Positions 43,844-50,980 of a stretch of DNA of 64,000 bases are shown here, piece after piece. A model generated the notes under the pieces. The model was not told where the DNA came from. It saw nothing but the letters and a program-made list of their open reading frames with translations, and made no database searches. The DNA comes from LH-M37 sp965602855 (GTDB lineage Bacteria > Pseudomonadota > Gammaproteobacteria > SZUA-229): contig CBFCZV010000004.1 in assembly GCA_965602855.1 (NCBI GenBank), positions 21,871-85,870 of the forward strand, written 5' to 3'. The position numbers and the translations under genes were made by a program. Within the stretch, counting starts at the first letter, position 1. Each line of letters opens with the position of its first letter.

Positions 43844-44444
43844 CTTTGAATACTCCTGCAATTTGAGCCATTAGACGTCGAGCAGTCTGGTTTTTCTGTG
43901 ACCAGTTGAAATTTTTTGACCAGTATCGCCAGTCATTACCTAGTTCACTATCAATAATATTTCTGACATTAGGCAAGGTGTCGGTTTTTTCATATAGCTG
44001 GGGGGTAGCACGAACATGAATTGAGGCGCCGACGCTTTGCGGGAAGTTAGGTGTGGCAGGAATGCCAAGATCAATGACTGAACCAGCAAATTTACCAAGA
44101 TCAATTTCGTAGTTACGAATAACTACATATAAATTCTTTTTTGGTTTTACAAGTTCAGGCTCATAGCCTAATTCTTTTAGCTCATCAACGAGCTGATCAG
44201 GGCCATATAACGAGACGGTGGTGGGCCCATTATGGAATACGGCAAAATGCATGCCGTTTTGAAGAGTGATGGCCTGATTATCGTCTTCATATTTAGTTAT
44301 ATCGTTCCCGGCCTTAAGAACCAAAGTGGTTTCAACTGGGTCTTCTTTGGCAAAGTCTATAAGAAGATCTTTTGCTGTTGTTTCAGTTACATCTGTTTTG
44401 TACTGCTTTTTATCAATGAAAAATACAATATTGTTATTAGACAT
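43836..44444 (-). CDS. ubiquitin-like / E2-like (Prok-E2_E) fusion protein
   Basis: 202-aa protein. Residues about 5-78 match the multiubiquitin-type beta-grasp domain (FFIDKKQYKTDV, then LLIDFAKEDPVETTLVL, QNGMHFAVFHNGP). Residues about 82-200 match the prokaryotic E2-like family E, with YVVIRNYEIDLGKF, DLGIPATPNFPQSVGA and the DWRYWSKNFNW motif. The protein has no cysteine, so no thioester E2 is possible; serine candidates include S137, S141 and S176. The Ub-like domain is N-terminal to the E2 with no free diglycine tail. First gene of the minus-strand operon. Confidence 0.82.
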   Translation of the reverse strand: MSNNNIVFFIDKKQYKTDVTETTAKDLLIDFAKEDPVETTLVLKAGNDITKYEDDNQAITLQNGMHFAVFHNGPTTVSLYGPDQLVDELKELGYEPELVKPKKNLYVVIRNYEIDLGKFAGSVIDLGIPATPNFPQSVGASIHVRATPQLYEKTDTLPNVRNIIDSELGNDWRYWSKNFNWSQKNQTARRLMAQIAGVFKDA

Positions 44445-44545
44445 GGTTTTATACCTTTAAAGTCAATTGTTAATAGCTGATGAGCGTTCTTCTAATCACA
44501 AATATAAATATTCAACGTGAGGTCAGAACTGCTTTTAATGAAATC

Positions 44546-44650
44546 TTGACTTTTAGGGGGGGTAAATACAGAATGCGGGTGCGAAACCGGGTAAATATTC
44601 TGTATTTTCCCACCTAGAAGGCAGACTCAAGTTTTGGGTTTGCCTTTTTT
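44546..44650 (+). ncRNA. candidate small RNA with promoter and terminator
   Basis: A promoter-like TTGACT (44546-44551), 17 bp, CAGAAT (44569-44574) leads into a short transcript of about 70 nt ending at a convincing terminator (44620-44650). A 15-bp inverted repeat with one mismatch, 44560-44574 and 44597-44611, overlaps the -10 and the RNA start. No gene on the plus strand precedes this terminator. It lies opposite the 5' flank of the ubiquitin-like operon. No known RNA family recognised. Confidence 0.35.
44620..44650 (+). terminator. rho-independent terminator without an upstream gene
   Basis: GGCAGACTC (44620-44628) pairs with GGGTTTGCC (44636-44644), including two G-U pairs, loop AAGTTTT, followed by six Ts. 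Orientation is plus. No plus-strand gene lies upstream in this gap, which supports a short untranslated RNA. Confidence 0.7.
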
Positions 44651-44754
44651 ATTGCCTCATATTAATTCACCTTTCGTTATATGTTGTCTTTAGATCAGTT
44701 AGAGGTTATAAACTCTAACTTGCTGTTCTATAGATAACTTTTATGACCAATTGC

Positions 44755-44820
44755 TTGACCAGATAGCTTCCTATGCGCTATAGTTTACAAAACTACCATA
44801 AAAAAGCAAGCTTTGTAAAC
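44755..44820 (+). promoter_or_regulatory. promoter and operator of XRE-ImmA/IrrE operon
   Basis: TTGACC (44755-44760), 18 bp, TATAGT (44779-44784). A perfect inverted repeat GTTTACAAA (44783-44791) and TTTGTAAAC (44812-44820) overlaps the -10/start and the leader, 14 bp before the ATG. The spacing suggests autoregulation by the XRE protein. Confidence 0.55.
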
Positions 44821-44833
44821 AGGAGTATACAAT

Positions 44834-45910
44834 ATGATAGGAGAACGAATTCAGCAGGCTCGAAAGGCATCGGGTCTGTCGCAGCGTGCGCTGGCAGAAA
44901 AAGTTGGCTTGTCGGCCATGGCTATATCTAAGTATGAACGTGATGATTCAGTTCCATCATCAGGTGTAATGCTCTCATTAGCCCAAGCATTGGGTGTACG
45001 GTCTGAGTATTTTTTTCGGCGCGCCTCGGTTACGTTGAAAAATGTACAACATCGTGATCACCATGAACTTCCTGAAAAAGAAGAGCAAAAAGTATTAGCT
45101 GATGTAACAGATCAACTTGAGCGCTGGGTGGAGCTTGAGGAGTTTATGCCTGCGCCATGGTCTATACCTTTTGAAGTTCCACCCACGATTACAGGCCCTA
45201 TTACTGATTATGATGAAATAGAAGATGTTGCAATTGCAATGCGCACATATTGGAATCTCGGTTTAAATCCTATTTCAGACCTCATAGATACTCTCGAAAC
45301 TAAAGGAATAAAAGTTTTAATTACACAGTACGATGGTCATGAAAACTTTAATGGCTTATCTGCACAAGTAAATGGCGCTCCAGTTGTTGTTCTGGGTGCA
45401 GGTGAAAACTGGGCTGGTGATCGACAACGCTTTACACTTGCTCATGAATTAGGACATCTTGTTTTGCACGATTTACTTGGTGAAAATCTAAAAGAGGAAA
45501 CCGCTTGTCATCGTTTTGCTGGAGCATTTATAGCACCAAAGAATTCAGTATTATCAACGTTTGGTGAACGGCGTAGCCGTATTGAATTACAAGAATTGTT
45601 TCTGCTTAAACATGAGTGGGGTTTAAGCATGCAGGCTTGGTCATATCGTATAAAAGAGTTGAATATTATCAGTAACAAAACTCACAGTGAGTTGTGGCGA
45701 AAATATTTGCGATTCTGGAAAATAGCGAAGGTCGAGCCAGATAAACAATGTGCAAAAGAGAAAACTTGGCTCTTTTCACAATTAGTTTATCGTGCTTTAG
45801 CTGAAGACATGATTGGAGAATCAAAAGCTGCTGAGTTATTAGGCATGAAGGTCTCAGATTTTCATGCGTGTCGGAAAATGGAGTGTCCAAATGAAGTGGC
45901 TAATCAGTGA
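44834..45910 (+). CDS. XRE-family regulator fused to ImmA/IrrE metallopeptidase
   Basis: 358-aa protein. Residues about 1-60 are an XRE helix-turn-helix (GLSQRALAEKVGLSAMAISKY). Residues about 160-290 are an ImmA/IrrE zinc peptidase with HELGH (204-208) in FTLAHELGHLVLHD, plus the downstream ACHRFAGAF motif. Such proteins act as antitoxins or phage-type regulators cleaved on stress. Ribosome site AGGAG. The next gene overlaps by 20 bp and encodes a PIN-like protein, forming a toxin-antitoxin-like pair. Confidence 0.88.
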   Translation: MIGERIQQARKASGLSQRALAEKVGLSAMAISKYERDDSVPSSGVMLSLAQALGVRSEYFFRRASVTLKNVQHRDHHELPEKEEQKVLADVTDQLERWVELEEFMPAPWSIPFEVPPTITGPITDYDEIEDVAIAMRTYWNLGLNPISDLIDTLETKGIKVLITQYDGHENFNGLSAQVNGAPVVVLGAGENWAGDRQRFTLAHELGHLVLHDLLGENLKEETACHRFAGAFIAPKNSVLSTFGERRSRIELQELFLLKHEWGLSMQAWSYRIKELNIISNKTHSELWRKYLRFWKIAKVEPDKQCAKEKTWLFSQLVYRALAEDMIGESKAAELLGMKVSDFHACRKMECPNEVANQ

Positions 45911-46376
45911 TGCAAATATAATTATTGATATGGAAGTAGGTGGTCTTCTGGATAAAATGTTCAGGTTGCCCGAAAACTTTGCTGTGCCAAATATCCTTTA
46001 TGCAGAAGAATTGGCTGAAGATCATCCAGAGCTTCCAGTGTTAGGATTGTCCATATTAGATATAAGTGAAGAATATATGGCGGAAGCATATCAACTTGGT
46101 GGCACGTATAGAAAAACAAGCCACAATGATAGACTTGCATTAGTATTGGCTAAACAAGAACAATGTCCATTATTAACGGGCGATGCAAAACTTAGAGAGG
46201 CTGCTGAACTTGAGCAGGTAGATGTGCAAGGAACATTGTGGGTTGTAGATAGATTGTTTGAAGAAAGACACTTGGATTATAACGGAAGCAAAGAAGCTTA
46301 CACACTAATGAAAATTGAAGGACGACGGTTACCTTGGAACGAAATCGAAAAGCAACTAAACAGATTCAAGAAATAA
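45891..46376 (+). CDS. PIN-like domain protein
   Basis: 161 aa from ATG 45891. LISDANIIIDM supplies the first acidic residue of a PIN fold; SHNDRLALVLA and TGDAKLREAAE supply further conserved Asp residues, so a magnesium-dependent ribonuclease toxin is expected. Starts within the last 20 bp of the XRE-ImmA/IrrE gene. The pair resembles toxin-antitoxin modules found in defence islands. Confidence 0.75.
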   Translation: MKWLISDANIIIDMEVGGLLDKMFRLPENFAVPNILYAEELAEDHPELPVLGLSILDISEEYMAEAYQLGGTYRKTSHNDRLALVLAKQEQCPLLTGDAKLREAAELEQVDVQGTLWVVDRLFEERHLDYNGSKEAYTLMKIEGRRLPWNEIEKQLNRFKK

Positions 46377-46458
46377 ACCAAATAAGAGATAATTAACGCT
46401 GAGAGAAGGGGTGTTTTAGCTGCAAAGCAGCGCTTGAATGACCCTCTTACATAATTTG

Positions 46459-47010
46459 TTAAACCTTGCCGAATTTTTTTTCACAATTTTCTACGAGGAC
46501 TCTAAGTAGCTCAGTGTATTCCTTGCATTGTTGCAATAAATCCTCGCCGTCAAAATCATCCAAAGTCCACAAGAGCTCAGCTACTTCGCCGCTATGTATC
46601 AACGTTTCCTTTTCGTCAGCGCTTCGGATAGTAACTTTAAGGCGCGGCATTCTAGGGTCTTTATCTTTTGCTCTTTGCTCACCTACAAAGCGTATTGAAT
46701 GCCCCAGCTGAAGTGGTTCTATTTTGTTAGTTCTAATACGAAGATCATTGAATATCTTTAAAAGATCTTGATGCGTCTCGCTTACTTCCTGACTTTTAAA
46801 CCACTCCTCCCAATCTGTAACAGAAATATATTCATGGCGCATTACCCACGTTATACTGCGTGCAGCGCTTAAGAACGCGCTCAAATTATAGGCAAATATT
46901 GGAGGCGCTGGCTCTTCGTCTACAATACCCTGAACGTGGTCGAAATAATGTTCATCAAGCTTTGAAAGAAAGTATTGTGCCTCATGTAACTTTTGTCGCG
47001 TCCGTTTCAT
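46459..47010 (-). CDS. hypothetical protein, HEPN-like helices possible
   Basis: 183-aa protein. The central part (YNLSAFLSAARSITWVMRH, then WFKSQEV and LRIRTNKIEPLQ) is helical and recalls the layout of HEPN-type proteins, but the RxxxxH ribonuclease motif is not intact. Short C-terminal beta-containing part. No certain family. Convergent with the PIN gene. Confidence 0.5.
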   Translation of the reverse strand: MKRTRQKLHEAQYFLSKLDEHYFDHVQGIVDEEPAPPIFAYNLSAFLSAARSITWVMRHEYISVTDWEEWFKSQEVSETHQDLLKIFNDLRIRTNKIEPLQLGHSIRFVGEQRAKDKDPRMPRLKVTIRSADEKETLIHSGEVAELLWTLDDFDGEDLLQQCKEYTELLRVLVENCEKKFGKV

Positions 47011-47110
47011 TTATGCATATTCCAAAATAATGGAGTTAGACCTTCATTGTACATAAGTTTCAGTAACGAAACCCACTCTCAAAACGAGCACCTAAAAATC
47101 ACTTCATAAA

Positions 47111-47170
47111 CGCGGTAAGGGGCATAAAAATACTCGCGTAGGGTGTCAATAAGCGCAGCGCATTGCACCG
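47111..47170 (+). repeat. dispersed CGCGGTAAGG/GGTGCAATG repeat, copy C
   Basis: Reads CGCGGTAAGGGGCATAAAAA and then GGTGTCAATAAGCGCAGCG with CATTGCACC. Same family as the copies at 1021, 2750, 49821 and 56158. Right border of the island. Confidence 0.65.
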
Positions 47171-47204
47171 AATGAATAAAACTATAACACTCTCTCTTCC
47201 TCGC

Positions 47205-47224
47205 TCCCACGCTCCTGCGTGGGA
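47205..47224. repeat. TCCCACGC/GCGTGGGA hairpin, dispersed repeat
   Basis: TCCCACGC (47205-47212) and GCGTGGGA (47217-47224), loop TCCT. The sequence CGCTCCCACGCTCCTGCGTG is a widely dispersed intergenic hairpin in many Proteobacteria. It sits 35 bp after copy C of the other repeat. Confidence 0.65.
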
Positions 47225-47270
47225 ACCAGAAAATTAGAATCCAGGTTAATTCTGATAAATGAAATTTTTC

Positions 47271-48026
47271 TTATAAATTGATTTCAAAACCACCAATCCA
47301 GCTAGGGAGTGTTTTGATTTGATCTCGTTCTAGTTTACTTAAAGCTATAGTACAACTTTTTATTTGTTTTTCTGAAAGGCTATGGTGCATCCACCAGCCA
47401 CCTGTTTCCACGGTATCGGTTAAGGCGACGATAGATAAGGCATTTGCTTCTGCCCAACGTCTTGCGAGTGGTGCTGCTGTAACACTGGCGAAGACATCGC
47501 TATGCAGTAACATACTGATTGTTCCGACATGATTGGTGGTATAAAAAAAGGTATTCATCTTCTCCGTCACGCCTGCCGCCTGTAATGCCTTCATTGGCAT
47601 GTGGTGGCCACTCCATGATTTTTTACCGACAAAGGCAATCCGCTCTCCTTGTAGTGTAATCAGGTCTTCAATACCCGTAGAAGCATGCACTAAAAAGGCG
47701 CCGCGCAATGAGAGCTTTCCCTCAATGGTTCTAGCTCTGGCAATGAGTCGATAGTTGCCTCGATCTTTTTTTGCAATAGAGACAGGTCGAGAGTCAAACA
47801 ATAGCTGGCCATTACCACTGCCTGTACCCGCATGCAAAACTGTGTTGCATCCATTTTTATTCAAGGCTGTGAGAAGATCTTGCTTAAAAACATCACCGGG
47901 TCGTCCTCCATCATCATGGTCGATACTTACGGTAATAGATGTTGGATCTGCCATAGCCTGACCAGGCAGAATATAAAAAGGAAGTAGAAAAAGTATTATG
48001 GGACGGAATAGATGAGATTTGCTCAC
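47271..48026 (-). CDS. PhnD-like periplasmic substrate-binding protein
   Basis: 251-aa secreted protein with signal peptide ending near GQAMA, then a type-2 periplasmic binding fold resembling phosphate/phosphonate-binding PhnD (RIAFVGKKSWSGHHMPMKAL; SDVFASVTAAPLARRW). GTG start with AAGG 9 nt upstream. No ABC permease or ATPase is adjacent, so it may be an orphan sensor or an adapted binding protein. Confidence 0.7.
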   Translation of the reverse strand: MSKSHLFRPIILFLLPFYILPGQAMADPTSITVSIDHDDGGRPGDVFKQDLLTALNKNGCNTVLHAGTGSGNGQLLFDSRPVSIAKKDRGNYRLIARARTIEGKLSLRGAFLVHASTGIEDLITLQGERIAFVGKKSWSGHHMPMKALQAAGVTEKMNTFFYTTNHVGTISMLLHSDVFASVTAAPLARRWAEANALSIVALTDTVETGGWWMHHSLSEKQIKSCTIALSKLERDQIKTLPSWIGGFEINL

Positions 48027-48089
48027 AGAAAGTACCTTGTATCGTTGGAATCAGGCGATAGTATACTGAATTCCTCTTTTACAAAAAAA

Positions 48090-48124
48090 CCCGGGTCAGA
48101 GAGCAATTGTTTCTAACATACTAA
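48090..48124 (+). repeat. CCCGGGTCAGAGAGC repeat, copy 1
   Basis: CCCGGGTCAGAGAGCAATTG followed by TTTCTAACATACTAA. It differs by one base from copy 55296-55330 and is related to 54118-54152. It lies between the divergent PhnD-like and VC0807-like genes. Confidence 0.75.
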
Positions 48125-48261
48125 TGCATCACTCTGCCGCACTTAATGCCACTACATAATAATCATAAACATCTGAACTACCACAATCCCAAGGTGTCGA
48201 ATCACGCCGAGAGGCGTTCATTACAACCCTTCTAAAATTACAAATCCACTAAGACTTAATT

Positions 48262-48999
48262 ATGACATCTACCACTACTACGCCCACAAAAAAACCAGTG
48301 GAGCATAAGCCCCGGCCTATGATTGACCTGCTAGTAAGCATCGTCATTCCTTCGGTTATCCTCATGAAGTTCAGCGGTGATGACGCTCTCGGTGCAACGG
48401 GTGCATTAATAGCTGCGCTGGCATTTCCTCTGTCCTGGGGTTTCTTTGAGCTGTTCAAGTATAAAAAATACAATTTTATTGCATTGCTTGGTTTGATTAG
48501 TGTGGTCTTAACTGGCGGCATTGGCCTGTTCCAACTCGACCCGCAGTGGCTTGCCATCAAGGAGGCCGCCGTTCCCGGTCTCATCGGCGTGGCGGTTCTG
48601 GTCTCGACCTTCACTCGCTATCCATTAATCAGAAGTCTGGTATTTAGCCCGAAAATTATGGATGTCAGTACGATTCAACAAAAACTCGACGAACATGGAA
48701 AAAGTGAGGCATTTGATGCTCGACTGTTGAATGCCACCTATCTGCTGAGTGGTACTTTTTTCTTTTCATCGTGCATGAATTACATTCTTGCCAAGTGGAT
48801 CGTCACCAGCCCGGCAGGTAGTGCGGCCTTTAACGAAGAGCTGGGTCAGATGACCTTGATGAGTTATCCCGTTATCGCTATACCATCCATGCTGATGATG
48901 GCCGCTATTCTTTATTATCTATGGCGGACGATCCACGGCATGACGGGACTGTCGTTTGAAAACATACTGAATTTACCTGTTTCGGAAGATCAGAGCTAA
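48262..48999 (+). CDS. VC0807-family membrane protein
   Basis: 245-aa membrane protein with about six transmembrane segments and a PRPMIDLLVSIVIPSVILMK beginning, resembling VC0807/intracellular-septation-like membrane proteins. Function unknown. The sodium channel gene begins 5 bp after its stop, so they are co-transcribed, and this protein could be an accessory of the channel. Confidence 0.7.
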   Translation: MTSTTTTPTKKPVEHKPRPMIDLLVSIVIPSVILMKFSGDDALGATGALIAALAFPLSWGFFELFKYKKYNFIALLGLISVVLTGGIGLFQLDPQWLAIKEAAVPGLIGVAVLVSTFTRYPLIRSLVFSPKIMDVSTIQQKLDEHGKSEAFDARLLNATYLLSGTFFFSSCMNYILAKWIVTSPAGSAAFNEELGQMTLMSYPVIAIPSMLMMAAILYYLWRTIHGMTGLSFENILNLPVSEDQS

Positions 49000-49004
49000 T
49001 AACT

Positions 49005-49820
49005 ATGACGCACTCTCGATTAAAAATATTTATAGAAAATACTCGGGTTCAGGGTTTCATTATTGCTCTGATCGTCATCAACGCTGTGTTGCTAGGCCTG
49101 GAGACGTCGCCTGTTATTATGGAGCAGGCCGGGCAAATTATTCTGGCTCTCGATAAGATGATTCTTGCGCTGTTTGTGGCGGAGATTGTGATACGAATTT
49201 ATGTCTACCGTTTAGCCTTTTGGCGTGATCCCTGGAGCTTGTTTGATTTTACTGTTGTCGCTATCGCTCTAATTCCTGCATCTGGTCCGTTCGCTGTATT
49301 ACGTGCCTTGCGTGTGCTGCGAGTCTTACGCCTGTTGACCATGGTTCCTTCCATGCGTCGGGTAGTAGGTGCACTGCTGGGTGCCATTCCAGGTCTGGTT
49401 TCTATTGGTGTCATGTTGTTAATCTTTTATTACGTGTCCGCTGTCATCGCCACCAATCTTTTCGGGGCCGCTCACCCTGAGTGGTTCGGCAATCTTGGCC
49501 GTTCGTTCTATACGCTGTTTCAGATTATGACCCTGGAAAGTTGGTCAATGGGAATCGTGCGCCCAATAATGGAAACATTCCCCTATGCCTGGCTGTTTTT
49601 TGTGCCCTTCATTTTAATAGCGACCTTTACCATGCTTAATCTGTTTATCGCTATCATCGTTAACGCAATGCAGAGCTTTAGTGAGGCAGAGCATCAGGAT
49701 ACCGTGCATGCACTACAACAGGCGCAGGATAATATTGAAGAAGATCTGCATAAAGAAATGCAATCTTTACACGTCGAGATAAGGGAGCTTAAGCAGCTGC
49801 TGTTAGACAAAGGTGTTTAA
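49005..49820 (+). CDS. voltage-gated sodium channel (NaChBac type)
   Basis: 271-aa single-repeat ion channel. S1-S4 are followed by an arginine-rich S4 (RALRVLRVLRLLTMVPSMRR), and the pore carries TLESWSM, the glutamate selectivity filter of bacterial sodium channels. The C-terminus is a charged coiled coil (about 225-270) that would hold the tetramer together. Such channels support sodium-dependent motility and pH homeostasis in alkaline or marine bacteria. The stop codon TAA merges with a CGCGGTAAGG repeat. Confidence 0.92.
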   Translation: MTHSRLKIFIENTRVQGFIIALIVINAVLLGLETSPVIMEQAGQIILALDKMILALFVAEIVIRIYVYRLAFWRDPWSLFDFTVVAIALIPASGPFAVLRALRVLRVLRLLTMVPSMRRVVGALLGAIPGLVSIGVMLLIFYYVSAVIATNLFGAAHPEWFGNLGRSFYTLFQIMTLESWSMGIVRPIMETFPYAWLFFVPFILIATFTMLNLFIAIIVNAMQSFSEAEHQDTVHALQQAQDNIEEDLHKEMQSLHVEIRELKQLLLDKGV

Positions 49821-49881
49821 CGCGGTAAGGGGCAATAAAAGCCCCCCCGCGTAGGGTGCAATAAACGAAGAGCATTGCACC
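49821..49881 (+). repeat. dispersed CGCGGTAAGG/GGTGCAATG repeat, copy D
   Basis: CGCGGTAAGGGGCAATAAAA followed by CGCGTAGGGTGCAATAAACG and GCATTGCACC. It starts with no gap after the sodium channel stop TAA (49818-49820). Confidence 0.7.
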
Positions 49882-49900
49882 AAAAATATTCCCAGGCAAG

Positions 49901-49992
49901 GTAGGCTGGATTAGGCGTTTTTTGCCGTAACCTAACATCATTAAATTAATAAAGATGTTGGGTTTCATAAACAACATTTAACCTAACCTACG
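49901..49992. repeat. GTAGGCTGG...CCTAACCTAC palindromic repeat
   Basis: GTAGGCTGGATTAGG at the left and CCTAACCTAC at the right enclose an inner AACATC/GATGTT inverted repeat. This is the GTAGGTTGGGTTA class of dispersed palindromes; a short member is at 4557-4579. No gene in 49993-50054. Confidence 0.55.
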
Positions 49993-50054
49993 AGCTCTGC
50001 TAATGGCTGACCCCGTGTTTTCGAGCATACAAAGATGGGAGAAAATTATACAGC

Positions 50055-50954
50055 TCAGGATCCAGGCATATTATTGCCTGCAGACATACCTGAATTATCT
50101 TTCGAACCGAACTCACAGATGCTGCAGATATTCATACTACTTCTCTCTATCATTAGTCTCTCAACAAATTTTTGTCGAGCTTCACCATAAACAATTTCAG
50201 AAAACCTTGACTGCAATAAATTGCCAAAAAAGCCTGCTTTAGGGTGTGCGCAGCAGGGCACAACATCACCATAGGCATTCACAAACAATCTTTTTTGGTT
50301 CTCAACAAATTGACACACGCCATCTGCATAAACACTATTACGTCGCGTATTGTTTGCTGCTTCTGGAAGTTGCTTCCATCCCCTGAACTCTGGCGTGTAC
50401 CGATATGGCTTCAAGACATCTTCCCAACGAGGTATATCGGCTTGTGAATCAATGATCGTTCTTGTTATCAAATTTGTCTCAGGTGAGTGCTTTCTAACAA
50501 GCTCAGAACTCTTTTCAAAGAAGTTCAACAGCTTCTCCCATTTCCCAGGTGGTCGTAACTTTTCATAAACAGGACCAGTTCCATCCCCGTCACAACTGAC
50601 AGCAATATTTGTGATCACACCGAGTTTCAATAGCTCCGCAAAATCATCCCAATCACATTTCTGTGCATTTGTAGATATTTCTATTGTGTCAAACTTAATG
50701 TGCTCAACTTTCACCAACACCTCACCTATTGCCGCCAGGCTATCATGCAGCAGCGGTTCTCCGTAGTTAAACAATCTAAAAGTCTTTATCTGTTTTACAT
50801 CGACATTCTCAAGGCATGCAGAAAACTCATCCACCGCTATACGATGAACCTTCTCATCCTGAAGCGGGGTTGGGCATCCAACACATTTCAACTGGCAGCC
50901 TGTTACTATATCAAAGTGAAATTGTTGAATCAGATCTATCGTGCTGTTTTTCAT
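50055..50954 (-). CDS. radical SAM protein with SPASM-like C-terminus
   Basis: 299 aa. The cluster motif CQLKCVGC (FeS, CxxxCxxC) is at about residues 20-27. A C-terminal cysteine-rich part (CQFVENQKRLFVNAYGDVVP, CCAHPKAGFFGN, CSICEFG) is a SPASM-type auxiliary cluster domain. Such enzymes modify peptides, cofactors or sugars. It closes a minus-strand cluster with glycosyltransferase and methyltransferases, so a glycan or lipid substrate is plausible. Confidence 0.82.
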   Translation of the reverse strand: MKNSTIDLIQQFHFDIVTGCQLKCVGCPTPLQDEKVHRIAVDEFSACLENVDVKQIKTFRLFNYGEPLLHDSLAAIGEVLVKVEHIKFDTIEISTNAQKCDWDDFAELLKLGVITNIAVSCDGDGTGPVYEKLRPPGKWEKLLNFFEKSSELVRKHSPETNLITRTIIDSQADIPRWEDVLKPYRYTPEFRGWKQLPEAANNTRRNSVYADGVCQFVENQKRLFVNAYGDVVPCCAHPKAGFFGNLLQSRFSEIVYGEARQKFVERLMIERSSMNICSICEFGSKDNSGMSAGNNMPGS

Positions 50955-50980
50955 TTTTATATTTTAATTACCTTCCATCA

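Larger units (their letters stand above)
44445..44833. other. intergenic region between ubiquitin-like operon and XRE gene
   Basis: Divergent 389-bp gap. It holds a possible plus-strand small RNA with terminator (44546-44650), an AT-rich inverted repeat TTAGAG/CTCTAA at 44699-44718, and the XRE promoter/operator (44755-44820). No coding frame is convincing. Confidence 0.6.

Noticed and set aside
44560..44650. tRNA or tmRNA fragment as attachment site
   Set aside because: No CCA end or T-arm pattern; a short RNA with terminator explains it better.
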